Shown in pieces: positions 1 through 6,591 of a stretch of 8,947 nt of DNA. A model generated the notes under the pieces. The model ran no database searches. It had not been told where the DNA came from and worked only from the letters and a program-made list of their open reading frames with translations. Both the position numbers and the translations under genes were made by a program. The stretch's first letter is position 1, and every line of letters starts with the position of its first letter. This stretch comes from Spirochaetaceae bacterium (lineage in GTDB: Bacteria > Spirochaetota > Spirochaetia > Treponematales > Treponemataceae): positions 1 through 8,947 of the forward strand of contig JAISTZ010000183.1 of assembly GCA_031272345.1 (NCBI GenBank). The letters are read 5' to 3'.

Positions 1-716
1 TTGAGTATGGTAATCGTGAACTCTTTGACAAAATGCTCCGCCGGGCTTGCGCCGTAGATGATCACCGCCCGGACCGTGACGGTTCCCCCATCGGGGGCGG
101 TGAGTACGTCCCCGTCGAGTGAAACGCCGGTTGTTCCGCTTTCGACGATGCTCCACCCGATGGCCCTGTTCGTGGCCCATGCAGGCTTAACCGCGGCGGC
201 AAGGGTGAGGGGGACCCCCGACGGGGCGGTTTCCCCAAAGCCGGCTTCGATGTCCTCCACCTCGATGAAGGTTGCCGTCACGATAACGGTGAAACTTTTG
301 ACAAAGTCCTGCCCCCTCCCAAGGCCCCCCGGGACCCGCGCGGTGATGACTGCCGTGCCCTCCGCCGCGGCCGTAAAGACGCCGCCTTCGATTTTAGCCC
401 CGGCGCCGGATGCGGCCCACGAAACCGCCTTATTTGTGGCGTCCCCCGGCAGGATAACCGGGGCCAGTGTGAGGGGGACGCCCACGGCCGCCCCGTCCGG
501 TATGCCCGTGATGTCCGTTACCGGCACGAAGGAGCGGTCATACAGGTAGTCCCGCATGGTGTAGAGATCGCACCCCGGAATGAGGCCCGCGATGACCAGG
601 AAAAGGGCCGCCAGGCAGAACCGCCCCCGGCGTCGGCTAGTCAGACCCTTGTGTGTGTGCATGTGTAGATGTGATGTGTGTGTGGTGGTGGGTAATTTTT
701 TTGCCGTTCTGTTCAT
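1..716 (-). CDS. Ig-like (Big_2-type) domain lipoprotein, 3' end cut by window edge
   Basis: The frame is open from the left edge to ATG at 716-714, giving 238 codons with no stop. Stops lie immediately upstream of that ATG. A second in-frame ATG at 662-660 (residue 19) is the other likely start. An Arg-rich n-region (R28-R32) precedes a hydrophobic core (about 34-47) and an I-P-G-C lipobox with the acceptor at C49, so the product is probably a lipid-anchored envelope protein. Two tandem units of about 88-91 residues follow (about 64-148 and 150-238). Each has a P-L-T-L strand, an A-T-N-[KR]-A-[VI]-x-W motif (N95/W100 and N183/W188) and a closing F-V-K-[SE]-F-T segment (138-143, 229-234). This pattern is typical of bacterial Ig-like surface domains. 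The function is unknown; adhesion or surface scaffolding is only a guess. It has its own promoter at 771-799. The start is unsure because neither ATG has a well-spaced Shine-Dalgarno sequence. Confidence 0.8.
   Translation of the reverse strand, partial: MNRTAKKLPTTTHTSHLHMHTHKGLTSRRRGRFCLAALFLVIAGLIPGCDLYTMRDYLYDRSFVPVTDITGIPDGAAVGVPLTLAPVILPGDATNKAVSWAASGAGAKIEGGVFTAAAEGTAVITARVPGGLGRGQDFVKSFTVIVTATFIEVEDIEAGFGETAPSGVPLTLAAAVKPAWATNRAIGWSIVESGTTGVSLDGDVLTAPDGGTVTVRAVIIYGASPAEHFVKEFTITIL
650..702. repeat. Simple-sequence tract: two (TG)5 runs and a T7 run over a gene start
   Basis: On the plus strand there are perfect (TG)5 runs at 650-659 and 675-684, a TGG/TG-rich stretch between and around them, and T7 at 696-702. 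On the coding (minus) strand of the lipoprotein these read as (CA)5, (CA)5 and A7. They lie between the only Shine-Dalgarno-like sequence (730-737) and the signal peptide. The composition is unlike the rest of the GC-rich window. Such tracts can slip during replication, and alternating purine-pyrimidine runs can also form Z-DNA; neither property is shown here. Confidence 0.75.
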
Positions 717-770
717 CTATCACACCAATCCTTCTCCCCGCCCCTACCGGCAAAGCCGCCGGGTTGAATA

Positions 771-799
771 AGTCTAGCGCAAAAAACGGATTGTGTCAA
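771..799 (-). promoter_or_regulatory. Sigma70-type promoter of the lipoprotein gene
   Basis: Read on the minus strand, a perfect -35 TTGACA (799-794) is followed by a 17-base spacer and TAGACT as -10 (776-771, 4 of 6 matches). An A/T-rich stretch lies just upstream of the -35. Transcription would start near 764, leaving a leader of about 50 or 100 bases depending on which ATG is used. Confidence 0.7.
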
Positions 800-828
800 G
801 GAAAAAAAATTGCGCCCCCGCCGCCGGG

Positions 829-848
829 AAAAACCGCGGACGCCGCAG
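829..848 (-). terminator. Intrinsic terminator after the Omp85-like gene
   Basis: On the minus strand CTGCGG-CGT-CCGCGG forms a 6-bp stem (one T-G pair) with a 3-base loop, directly followed by TTTTT. It begins 9 bases after the TAA stop at 860-858, so it should end the wbaP-omp transcript. A weaker 4-bp hairpin and a T8 run follow within 30 bases and could act as a backup. Confidence 0.7.
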
Positions 849-857
849 ACGGGCCCC

Positions 858-2459
858 TTAGTAGTGCAGGCCGATCCCTATGAAAAGCTCGTACAAGCTC
901 CGGGCGCGGTGGATGTCCCTGTTGAAGTTGTCCCTTACGAACCGCCTGACCCCCTCGGCATTAAGCTCCTCGCCGATCCTTTCCGTCAGCACAAGAAGAT
1001 CGAACCCCAGACTTGCCCGCACGGTGATGCTCCTGAAACTGGAGGGAAACACCAGGGCCTCGATTCCGGCGGCATACCAGCCGTCCCTGTAGTCGAACAC
1101 CCTGGCCCGGTCCGTGTCGGAATCGGGAACCTGCGAGGCGGGAATCCGCGAAAAGCCCAGGTCGATGAAGGGGGACACCTGGAACTCGAAATCCAGGTAG
1201 TTAAAAAACCTGGGCATGTCCCGGTGGAAAACCGCCTTCCCCCAGTCGCTCCAGTGGGTCTGCACCACCTTGAAGGGGAGGTCCAGATTCAAGACCACCC
1301 CCATGGACGTGTCCGTGGTGTCCGGCTCGCCGTCCCCCGACAGGTCGTCCCTGATGCCCCGCAGCCTGCCGCCGATGTCCTGGGTGCCCTTGTGGTAGGC
1401 GAAGGCGTAGATATGGGAAGCGAAGCCTATATGCTTGAAGGCCTTAAAAAACTTGACGTCCCCCCAGAGGAGGGGGGTGAAGTTGCGGATTGTGGGATGG
1501 AAGTTGTAGTCGAAATTCTGCCCGATCTCGAGGGACACCCCGTCCCGGAAATTTCCCACCCAATTGACCCGGGAGGATGAAATCGTGATGCCCGGACCCA
1601 CCGCGGGGCCCAGCAGGTCCGGGTGGTTGATGCCGTCCCTGTCCCAGTGGTAGGTGACGTGGATATTGGGCGTCATATACACGGAGGACAGGTTTTCGGT
1701 CTCCGCGATTTTGAACGGCAGGGACACGCTGGCGGATTCCGTGGCATACAGCTTGTCCCCGGCGGCGGCGTAATCGAACTCCTGGGTCAGCCCCTGGGTT
1801 GCCGTCACCCTGAATGAAAGGGATTCAAAGGGCAGGTTTATGGCGAACCCCGTTCTGAGGGAGAATTCGGGCTCATTGCGGGCGTCGTCGAATTTGTAGT
1901 CCAGGGAATAGGAGTTGGTCCAGGTGAATTCAAAGAAGGGCGTGTTGAAGGGCAGGTCGAAGTCAACCCCGATCCCGATGCCCTGTTTTTCGTCCTCGTC
2001 GTACAGGTAGGTCAGGTCCGCGGTCAGGGTTTGCAGGGTGCCGAAAAAATTAAAGTCCTTCAGCTTGAACCGGAAGTCCAGGCCGCTGTTTGAGGAATAC
2101 TTGGGGTAGGGCACAACGATGAAGTTGAAGGTGTCCTTTATGGTGATGAACACATTCACCCCGACGATTCCGTCCACAGGGTCGAGGAGCTCGTACCGCA
2201 AATCCGCGGACTCAATGGAACGCTCGTTATGGAGCTGGAGGCGTCTTTCGTCCAAATACTTTGCCAGGTCCTTTTCTTCCGCGAAGACCCGGTTTTTGTT
2301 GATGGAGATCTCCCTTGCCAGGGCCCATTCCTTGGTTTTGCCCGTTATGGTATAGCTGACATCGGCGATGCGGTAGGAAAGGGGCGGTTCCTCAGGAATC
2401 TCCTGGGCGAAGGCGGACAGGCCGGAAAAAAGAAGAAGGATGACCAGGTATTTTTTCAT
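858..2459 (-). CDS. Secreted POTRA plus beta-barrel outer membrane protein, Omp85-like
   Basis: A 533-residue protein with a clear signal peptide: K2-K3, hydrophobic core 5-17, probable cleavage after A18 (S-A-F-A|Q). Residues about 28-109 resemble one POTRA domain: an initial strand S-Y-R-I-A-D-V-S-Y, two helices, an L-H-N-E-R turn and a closing strand ending in T-I-K-D. From about 112 to the end alternating strands rich in aromatics and Gly/Asp turns look like a beta-barrel. The segment R-L-R-G-I-R (365-370) resembles the [VIL]-R-G-[FYI] lid-loop motif of Omp85 proteins. The chain ends L-H-Y, an aromatic C-terminus as expected for barrels. By family this suggests a role in inserting or moving proteins across the outer membrane, but the client is unknown and it is too short to be a full multi-POTRA BamA. 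Its ATG lies one base after the wbaP stop, with a Shine-Dalgarno-like sequence (GGGAAGGG) inside the wbaP end, so translation is probably coupled. A terminator follows. Confidence 0.8.
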   Translation of the reverse strand: MKKYLVILLLFSGLSAFAQEIPEEPPLSYRIADVSYTITGKTKEWALAREISINKNRVFAEEKDLAKYLDERRLQLHNERSIESADLRYELLDPVDGIVGVNVFITIKDTFNFIVVPYPKYSSNSGLDFRFKLKDFNFFGTLQTLTADLTYLYDEDEKQGIGIGVDFDLPFNTPFFEFTWTNSYSLDYKFDDARNEPEFSLRTGFAINLPFESLSFRVTATQGLTQEFDYAAAGDKLYATESASVSLPFKIAETENLSSVYMTPNIHVTYHWDRDGINHPDLLGPAVGPGITISSSRVNWVGNFRDGVSLEIGQNFDYNFHPTIRNFTPLLWGDVKFFKAFKHIGFASHIYAFAYHKGTQDIGGRLRGIRDDLSGDGEPDTTDTSMGVVLNLDLPFKVVQTHWSDWGKAVFHRDMPRFFNYLDFEFQVSPFIDLGFSRIPASQVPDSDTDRARVFDYRDGWYAAGIEALVFPSSFRSITVRASLGFDLLVLTERIGEELNAEGVRRFVRDNFNRDIHRARSLYELFIGIGLHY

Positions 2460-2460
2460 G

Positions 2461-3909
2461 TCAATATGCGCCCTTCCCCCGGACTACAACCCACACCGTT
2501 TGAATCATGATCCAGATGTCGAGCCAGATAGACCAGTTCTGGATGTAGTAGGTATCGAGCAGGACCCGCTGTTCGTACCCTGTTTCCGACCTGCCCGAGA
2601 TCTGCCACAGCCCCGACAGGCCCGGCTTTACCGACAGGATGAAATTTTCCTTGTCCTTATAGCCGTACTTTTTGAGCTCCTCTTCAGTGACCGGACGGGG
2701 GCCGATAAAACTCATCTCGCCGATAAGTATATTCCACAGTTGGGGCAGTTCGTCAAGGCTTGTTTTGCGTAAAAATTTGCCGAAGGCCGTGATCCGGGGG
2801 TCGCGCTCTATCTTGCGGTTTTTTTCCCACTGGTCCCTGGCGGCGGGGTCCCCGTCGAGCACGTCCTTCAGGCGCTTCTCCGCGTCCTGGACCATGGAGC
2901 GGAACTTCCACGTGCGTATGGGCTTCCCCCGCAGGCCGATGCGGTCGTGGCCGAAGAAGACCGGCCCCGGGGAGGTCGCCTTTACCCCGAGGGCTATCAG
3001 GGCGACCACGGGGACCGCCGCGGGCAAAATCAACAGCCCCAGGAACAGGTCCATGAGGCGCTTGCAGAACAGATTCATCCTCCGCAGGAGGTTGTGGGTG
3101 GACGCGAAGGCCAGGATGCCCCCCAGGTCGCGGATGGTCAGGCTCATGGTGAACAGATTCCGGGCGAAGGGGATGAGGAGGGTGTACCTGTAGAGGGTCA
3201 TAATGTCGTTCCCCAGGGACTCGCCGCCGGCCGCGCCGTTTTGGCGCTCCACGATGATCGCGGTGGTTATCCGCAGCCGCCCGATGACCCGGTGTATCTC
3301 TTCGCCGGGAGTGAAGATGGGGATGCCGTTGTAGTAACCCCCGCCGTCCGATTCGGTCGTCAGAATCAGGGCGGGCCGGTAGCCGAATTCGGGATTGTTC
3401 CTGAGCCGGTCTATCACAAAAAAACTGTCCGGGTCGTTCACGTAGACCGCCGCCGGGACCCCCCACCAGGGCAGCCTGGAGAGGGTCTTCCGGGCAAGGT
3501 CCCTGGCCGCCGGAAGAATCACCACCGCGAAGGGGACTGCCAGGAGAAAGGCCAGGCCCAGGATGTCGTGGTTGTCGGTCTCCACGGTGATGGACAGGGC
3601 GATGCCCGCGAAGCAGCAGGTGCTCGCCAGGGCGAGCTTCCGCACCTCGTCCGCCGGGGCCGGCATGATGCCCGGATACAGCTTGGAAGCAAAAAACACC
3701 GCCAGGAACGCCGGCAGGTAGACCCAATAGGAAACAAAGGACCTGAAATTGATGAAACTGCGGTCTATCAGGTTGATGATGAAAAAGCTTGCCCCGAAAC
3801 AGAGCATGATCCCCAGGGCGTCCACAACCATGAGCGTGAGGCCCTCAAGAAAGGAACTGGTGTGTTTGTACCGTTCTTTGAACCACCGGCTGTATTCGTT
3901 GGGAACCAT
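2461..3909 (-). CDS. wbaP: WbaP-like undecaprenyl-phosphate hexose-1-phosphate transferase
   Basis: A 482-residue polyprenyl-phosphate glycosylphosphotransferase. It should move a hexose-1-phosphate (galactose in classical WbaP) from a UDP-sugar to undecaprenyl phosphate at the inner membrane, the first step in building a surface glycan. Four hydrophobic segments (about 25-46, 60-77, 92-108, 115-133) lead to a soluble middle domain (about 150-250). Then comes the WbaP-type link R-D-L-G-G-I-L (260-266) to N-L-L-R-R-M-N-L (273-280). The catalytic domain starts with K-R-L-M-D (283-287) and a re-entrant hydrophobic helix (to about 310). It has F-R-S-M (336-339), the catalytic Asp-Glu pair in S-L-D-E-L-P-Q (D386, E387), G-P-R-P (403-406) and K-P-G-L-S-G-L-W-Q (428-436). 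Length and architecture match the large WbaP class rather than the small PglC class. The sugar cannot be read from sequence. It heads a two-gene operon with the Omp85-like gene. No Shine-Dalgarno sequence precedes ATG 3909; M27 would cut into the first membrane helix, so 3909 is preferred. Confidence 0.9.
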   Translation of the reverse strand: MVPNEYSRWFKERYKHTSSFLEGLTLMVVDALGIMLCFGASFFIINLIDRSFINFRSFVSYWVYLPAFLAVFFASKLYPGIMPAPADEVRKLALASTCCFAGIALSITVETDNHDILGLAFLLAVPFAVVILPAARDLARKTLSRLPWWGVPAAVYVNDPDSFFVIDRLRNNPEFGYRPALILTTESDGGGYYNGIPIFTPGEEIHRVIGRLRITTAIIVERQNGAAGGESLGNDIMTLYRYTLLIPFARNLFTMSLTIRDLGGILAFASTHNLLRRMNLFCKRLMDLFLGLLILPAAVPVVALIALGVKATSPGPVFFGHDRIGLRGKPIRTWKFRSMVQDAEKRLKDVLDGDPAARDQWEKNRKIERDPRITAFGKFLRKTSLDELPQLWNILIGEMSFIGPRPVTEEELKKYGYKDKENFILSVKPGLSGLWQISGRSETGYEQRVLLDTYYIQNWSIWLDIWIMIQTVWVVVRGKGAY

Positions 3910-3915
3910 AGGCCC

Positions 3916-3944
3916 ACTATAGCATAATGCGCCGGGGGCGTCCA
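3916..3944 (-). promoter_or_regulatory. Promoter for wbaP, predicting a leaderless mRNA
   Basis: On the minus strand TGGACG (3944-3939, 4 of 6 to TTGACA) is followed by a 17-base spacer and TATAGT (3921-3916, 5 of 6 to TATAAT). Only six bases separate the -10 from the ATG at 3909, so initiation would fall at or next to the A of the start codon. An overlapping TATGCT (3926-3921) is a weaker alternative. Confidence 0.55.
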
Positions 3945-3950
3945 GCGGAG

Positions 3951-3979
3951 TTTACAGGGACGGGCCGAAAAGGTATACT
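3951..3979 (+). promoter_or_regulatory. Promoter for the CNNM gene pair, very short leader
   Basis: TTTACA (3951-3956, 5 of 6) is followed by a 17-base spacer and TATACT (3974-3979, 5 of 6). Initiation near A3986 would leave about 9 leader bases before ATG 3995 and no Shine-Dalgarno sequence. Its -35 is six bases from the -35 of the divergent wbaP promoter. Confidence 0.65.
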
Positions 3980-3994
3980 TTTCCCACAGTAACC

Positions 3995-5254
3995 ATGGAA
4001 ATACCTGACGGAACCCTTCACAACCTCTTCCTCGGCCTGGGCGCGCTGGCCCTGGCCGTCCTTTCCCTGGTTTTCTCCGCCTCCGAGTGCGCCTTTCTTT
4101 CAATAAACAAGCTGCGGGTCAGGTTTCTGCGCCTCAAAAAGGACGACAAACGGGCCCTCCTCTGCGGGTCCCTGCTGGAAAAAAAAGAAAAGCTCCTCCA
4201 GACCCTCCTCATCGGGAACAACATCGCCAACACGGCCCTGGCGGCGATCATCACCCGCCTGGGGCTCGCCTGGTTCGGCCGGGCCGGCCTTCCCTTTGCC
4301 ATCGCCGCGTCCACGGTGATTCTCCTCCTCTTCGGCGAAATCGGCCCCAAGACAATCGCCTCCCGCTACCCGGAACCTACGGCGTTCCTGTTCTCCCCCT
4401 TCATATCCCTCGTGGTCGCCCTCTTTTCGCCCCTCACGGCCCTCTCCTCCCTTGCCGCCAGGGGGCCCTCCAAAAAAAAGAAGGGCGAATCCTTCACGGA
4501 GGAGGAAATCAAGACCTTCTTCGAGATAGGCGAAGAAGAGGGGGTGCTGGAAAAGAGCGAGCGGGCCATGATGCACCGGGCGCTGGCCTTCACGGACCTC
4601 TCCGCCAGGGACATCATGCAGCCCCGGACGCGGATCGTGCCGGTTTCGCCGGACGCATCCTACCGGGACGTGCTGGAGCTTTCCGAGCGTTCCAGGCTCT
4701 CCCGGTTCCCCGTGGTCTCCGGAGGGGTCGACAACATCCTGGGCATCCTCTACGTGAAGGACATGCTGGCCTATAAAACCCGCCCCGGGGACTTCGGGGT
4801 AAAAAAAATCATGCGCCGGCCCCTCTTTATTCCGGGCACAAAAAAGCTCGCCTCCGCCCAGCAGGCCCTCAGGGAAAGCAGGCAGAGCCTGGCGGTGGTG
4901 GTGGACGAGTATTCGGGCACCGCGGGGCTCCTTTCCATCGAGGACATCGCCTCGGAAATTTTCGGGGCCATGACGGACGAGTACGGCCCCTACCCCGGCC
5001 GGGCCGAGGCGGTCAGGCCCCTGGGGAACGGGGAGTTCCTCTGCGACGCCTCGGTGCGCCTCCCGGAGGCCTCCGAGAAGACCGGAATCCCCCTTGTGTC
5101 GAGTCACTACGAGACCCTGGGGGGGCTGGTTCTGGAGCAATTCGACTCCATCCCCCGGCGGGGGGATTCCACCCGCGCGGGGAACGCGGTCCTCACCGTG
5201 GAGGACTGCACGGACCGGCGGATAAAAACCGTCAGGATACGGAAAACGGACTAG
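3995..5254 (+). CDS. CNNM/CorC-type (DUF21-CBS-CorC_HlyC) membrane protein, copy 1
   Basis: A 419-residue protein of the HlyC/CorC (TlyC, CNNM) family, whose studied members act in Mg2+ or Co2+ transport or efflux at the inner membrane. The DUF21 membrane domain (about 8-155) carries F-S-A-S-E (27-31), a polar L-I-G-N-N-I-A-N segment (72-79) and F-G-E-I-G-P-K (113-119); its Glu115 matches the acidic metal-binding position described for CorC. An acidic helical linker (F-T-E-E-E-I-K, 167-173) leads to two CBS domains (about 203-262 and 270-325). The first has the usual I-M-Q-P-R-T-R (207-213); the second ends V-V-D-E-Y-S-G-T-A-G (302-311). The C-terminal CorC_HlyC domain is about 338-416. Length and order are normal for the family. 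It is first of two adjacent paralogues; the second starts 3 bases after its TAG. Older 'hemolysin' names for this family should not be read as toxin activity. ATG 3995 is the only sensible start, since the first helix follows directly. Confidence 0.88.
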   Translation: MEIPDGTLHNLFLGLGALALAVLSLVFSASECAFLSINKLRVRFLRLKKDDKRALLCGSLLEKKEKLLQTLLIGNNIANTALAAIITRLGLAWFGRAGLPFAIAASTVILLLFGEIGPKTIASRYPEPTAFLFSPFISLVVALFSPLTALSSLAARGPSKKKKGESFTEEEIKTFFEIGEEEGVLEKSERAMMHRALAFTDLSARDIMQPRTRIVPVSPDASYRDVLELSERSRLSRFPVVSGGVDNILGILYVKDMLAYKTRPGDFGVKKIMRRPLFIPGTKKLASAQQALRESRQSLAVVVDEYSGTAGLLSIEDIASEIFGAMTDEYGPYPGRAEAVRPLGNGEFLCDASVRLPEASEKTGIPLVSSHYETLGGLVLEQFDSIPRRGDSTRAGNAVLTVEDCTDRRIKTVRIRKTD

Positions 5255-5257
5255 ACC

Positions 5258-6526
5258 ATGGAACTCGCCGGTGTGATGGCATATATCCTGCTCCTCATCC
5301 TCCTCATCGGGCTTTCGGCGTTTTTTTCCGCCTCCGAGACGGCCTTCCTGCTCCTTCCCCGGGTGACCCTCCGGCAGATGGTCAAGGACAAGGCCCCCGG
5401 GGCCCACCTCATCCGCAGGCTCAAGCAGAACACCGACGGCCTCCTCACCACGATCCTCCTGGGGAACAACCTGGTGAACAACGCGGCCTCGGCGATCGGC
5501 GCGTCCCTGGCGATTTCCCTTGCCGGGGACGGGGGCCTGGGGGCGGCCGCCCTGGTGATGACTGTGGTGATCATCCTCTTCGGGGAGATTCTCCCCAAGA
5601 CCGCCGCCTCGGCGAACCCCGCGGGGTTCGCCCGGAGGGCCGCCCCGCCCCTTTCGGCCCTCATGGTCCTCGCGTCCCCGGCGGTCCGCCTGTTCCGGGC
5701 CTACACGGGACTCCTCTCCAGGGCCGCGGGACGGGTCCTGGGGGTGAAGGATTCGCCCCTGATTACCGAGGAGGAGCTCAAGACCCTGATCGAAGTGGGC
5801 CGGGAGGACGGGGCCCTGGAAAAGACCGAGAAGGACATGCTCTTCAATATTTTCAGCTTCACCGGCCTCAAAGCGTCCCAGGCGGCCCGGCACCGGTCCC
5901 TCATACGGGCGATTCCCGCGTCCGCCTCCTTCGGCGAGGCCCTGGACGCCTTCATCCGCACGGGGTATTCCCGGCTTCCCGTGTGGGAGGGCGAACCGGA
6001 CAACTACGTCGGCCTCCTGCACTACAAGGACCTCCTCTTCTGCCGGGCCAGGACCCAGGGGGGATTCGCGGGGAACACCATGCGGCCCCTCAGGGTCGCC
6101 CCGGGCACCATGCCCTGCGAGGGCCTCCTGGAGCTTTTCAAGAAGGAAAAAATCAACTTCGCCCTGGTGGCGGACGAATACGGCGCGCCCCTGGGGATCG
6201 TCACCATGGATGACCTGCTCAATTCCGTGATGGGCCGCCTCTACGACGAGTACGACCTTTCCGAGCGCTCCCCGGCGGAGCGGATAGAAATTGTCTCGGA
6301 GGTAGAATTTATTATACCCGGGGACATCAAACTCGCCGAATTCAACCAGATTTTCTCCGCGGCCCTGGAGAGCGAGTTCTTCGAGACCCTGGCGGGGTGG
6401 CTCCTGGAACAGTTCGACGCCCTCCCCGCCGAGGGGGACGCCCTCAGGCGGGGGAAATTCGCCTTCAAAATAGAGGACATGAGCAGACGGCGGATTCTCT
6501 CCGTGCGGGTGCGGACTTTAAAATAG
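5258..6526 (+). CDS. CNNM/CorC-type (DUF21-CBS-CorC_HlyC) membrane protein, copy 2
   Basis: A 422-residue paralogue of the preceding protein with the same layout. The DUF21 membrane domain (about 7-150) has F-F-S-A-S-E-T-A-F (22-30), L-L-G-N-N-L-V-N-N (67-75) and F-G-E-I-L-P-K (108-114, Glu110). The acidic linker is at 168-195, CBS domains are at about 207-263 and 272-325 (V-A-D-E-Y-G-A-P-L-G at 304-313), and the CorC_HlyC domain is at about 343-418. The first CBS domain reads S-Q-A-A-R-H-R-S-L-I (207-216) where the first copy has the typical I-M-Q-P-R, so the family's Pro-Arg motif is absent. Probably cotranscribed with copy 1. No clear Shine-Dalgarno sequence precedes ATG 5258; ATG 5276 (residue 7) is a possible alternative start. 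The pair may form homodimers or a heterodimer, since CNNM proteins dimerise through membrane and CBS domains. That is inference. Confidence 0.87.
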   Translation: MELAGVMAYILLLILLIGLSAFFSASETAFLLLPRVTLRQMVKDKAPGAHLIRRLKQNTDGLLTTILLGNNLVNNAASAIGASLAISLAGDGGLGAAALVMTVVIILFGEILPKTAASANPAGFARRAAPPLSALMVLASPAVRLFRAYTGLLSRAAGRVLGVKDSPLITEEELKTLIEVGREDGALEKTEKDMLFNIFSFTGLKASQAARHRSLIRAIPASASFGEALDAFIRTGYSRLPVWEGEPDNYVGLLHYKDLLFCRARTQGGFAGNTMRPLRVAPGTMPCEGLLELFKKEKINFALVADEYGAPLGIVTMDDLLNSVMGRLYDEYDLSERSPAERIEIVSEVEFIIPGDIKLAEFNQIFSAALESEFFETLAGWLLEQFDALPAEGDALRRGKFAFKIEDMSRRRILSVRVRTLK

Positions 6527-6555
6527 TTTGCCGAAAGTCCTTCCCCTTATGGACT
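6513..6555 (+). promoter_or_regulatory. Three mutually complementary segments at the CNNM2-gcvH junction
   Basis: GGACTTT (6513-6519) is a perfect reverse complement of AAAGTCC (6534-6540), giving a 7-bp stem whose 14-base loop holds the TAG stop of the second CNNM gene. The same AAAGTCC can instead pair through AGTCC (6536-6540) with GGACT (6551-6555). The two hairpins exclude each other, an arrangement seen in attenuators. No T-run follows, so a simple intrinsic terminator is not supported, and chance is possible at this size. Confidence 0.3.
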
Positions 6556-6579
6556 CGCCCTTCCCATTCGTGGTATCCT
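6550..6579 (+). promoter_or_regulatory. Possible promoter for the gcv genes
   Basis: TGGACT (6550-6555, 4 of 6) and TATCCT (6574-6579, 4 of 6) are separated by 18 bases. TGG directly before the -10 makes an extended -10 element. A start near 6586 would leave about 11 leader bases that still contain the gcvH Shine-Dalgarno sequence. It is weaker than the other promoters in the window; readthrough from the CNNM genes is also possible, since no clear terminator separates them. Confidence 0.35.
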
Positions 6580-6586
6580 TCAGGGC

Positions 6587-6591
6587 GGAGG
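6587..6591 (+). promoter_or_regulatory. Ribosome binding site of gcvH, deciding its start
   Basis: GGAGG lies 5 bases before ATG 6597. It fixes the start there rather than at ATG 6528 in the same frame, which would add 23 residues that no GcvH has and that lack a binding site. Confidence 0.85.

Noticed and set aside
58..549. A 163-codon plus-strand frame over the lipoprotein gene
   Set aside because: It is repetitive Ser/Thr/Pro/Ala sequence antisense to a frame with a signal peptide, lipobox and Ig-like repeats, and it has no ribosome binding site.
2753..3927. Long alternative frames (324 codons minus, 326 codons plus) over wbaP
   Set aside because: Both give Arg/Gly/Pro-rich sequence without domains; the overlapping wbaP frame has every catalytic motif of its family.
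4100..6022. A 640-codon open frame on the minus strand lying across both CNNM genes
   Set aside because: Its product is low-complexity, rich in Gly, Arg, Glu and Pro with no recognisable domain, while the plus-strand frames encode two complete conserved proteins. GC-rich third positions explain the lack of stops.
3995..6526. Reading the CNNM/CorC genes as hemolysin toxins
   Set aside because: The name is historical; the DUF21-CBS-CorC_HlyC architecture belongs to a membrane metal-transport family.
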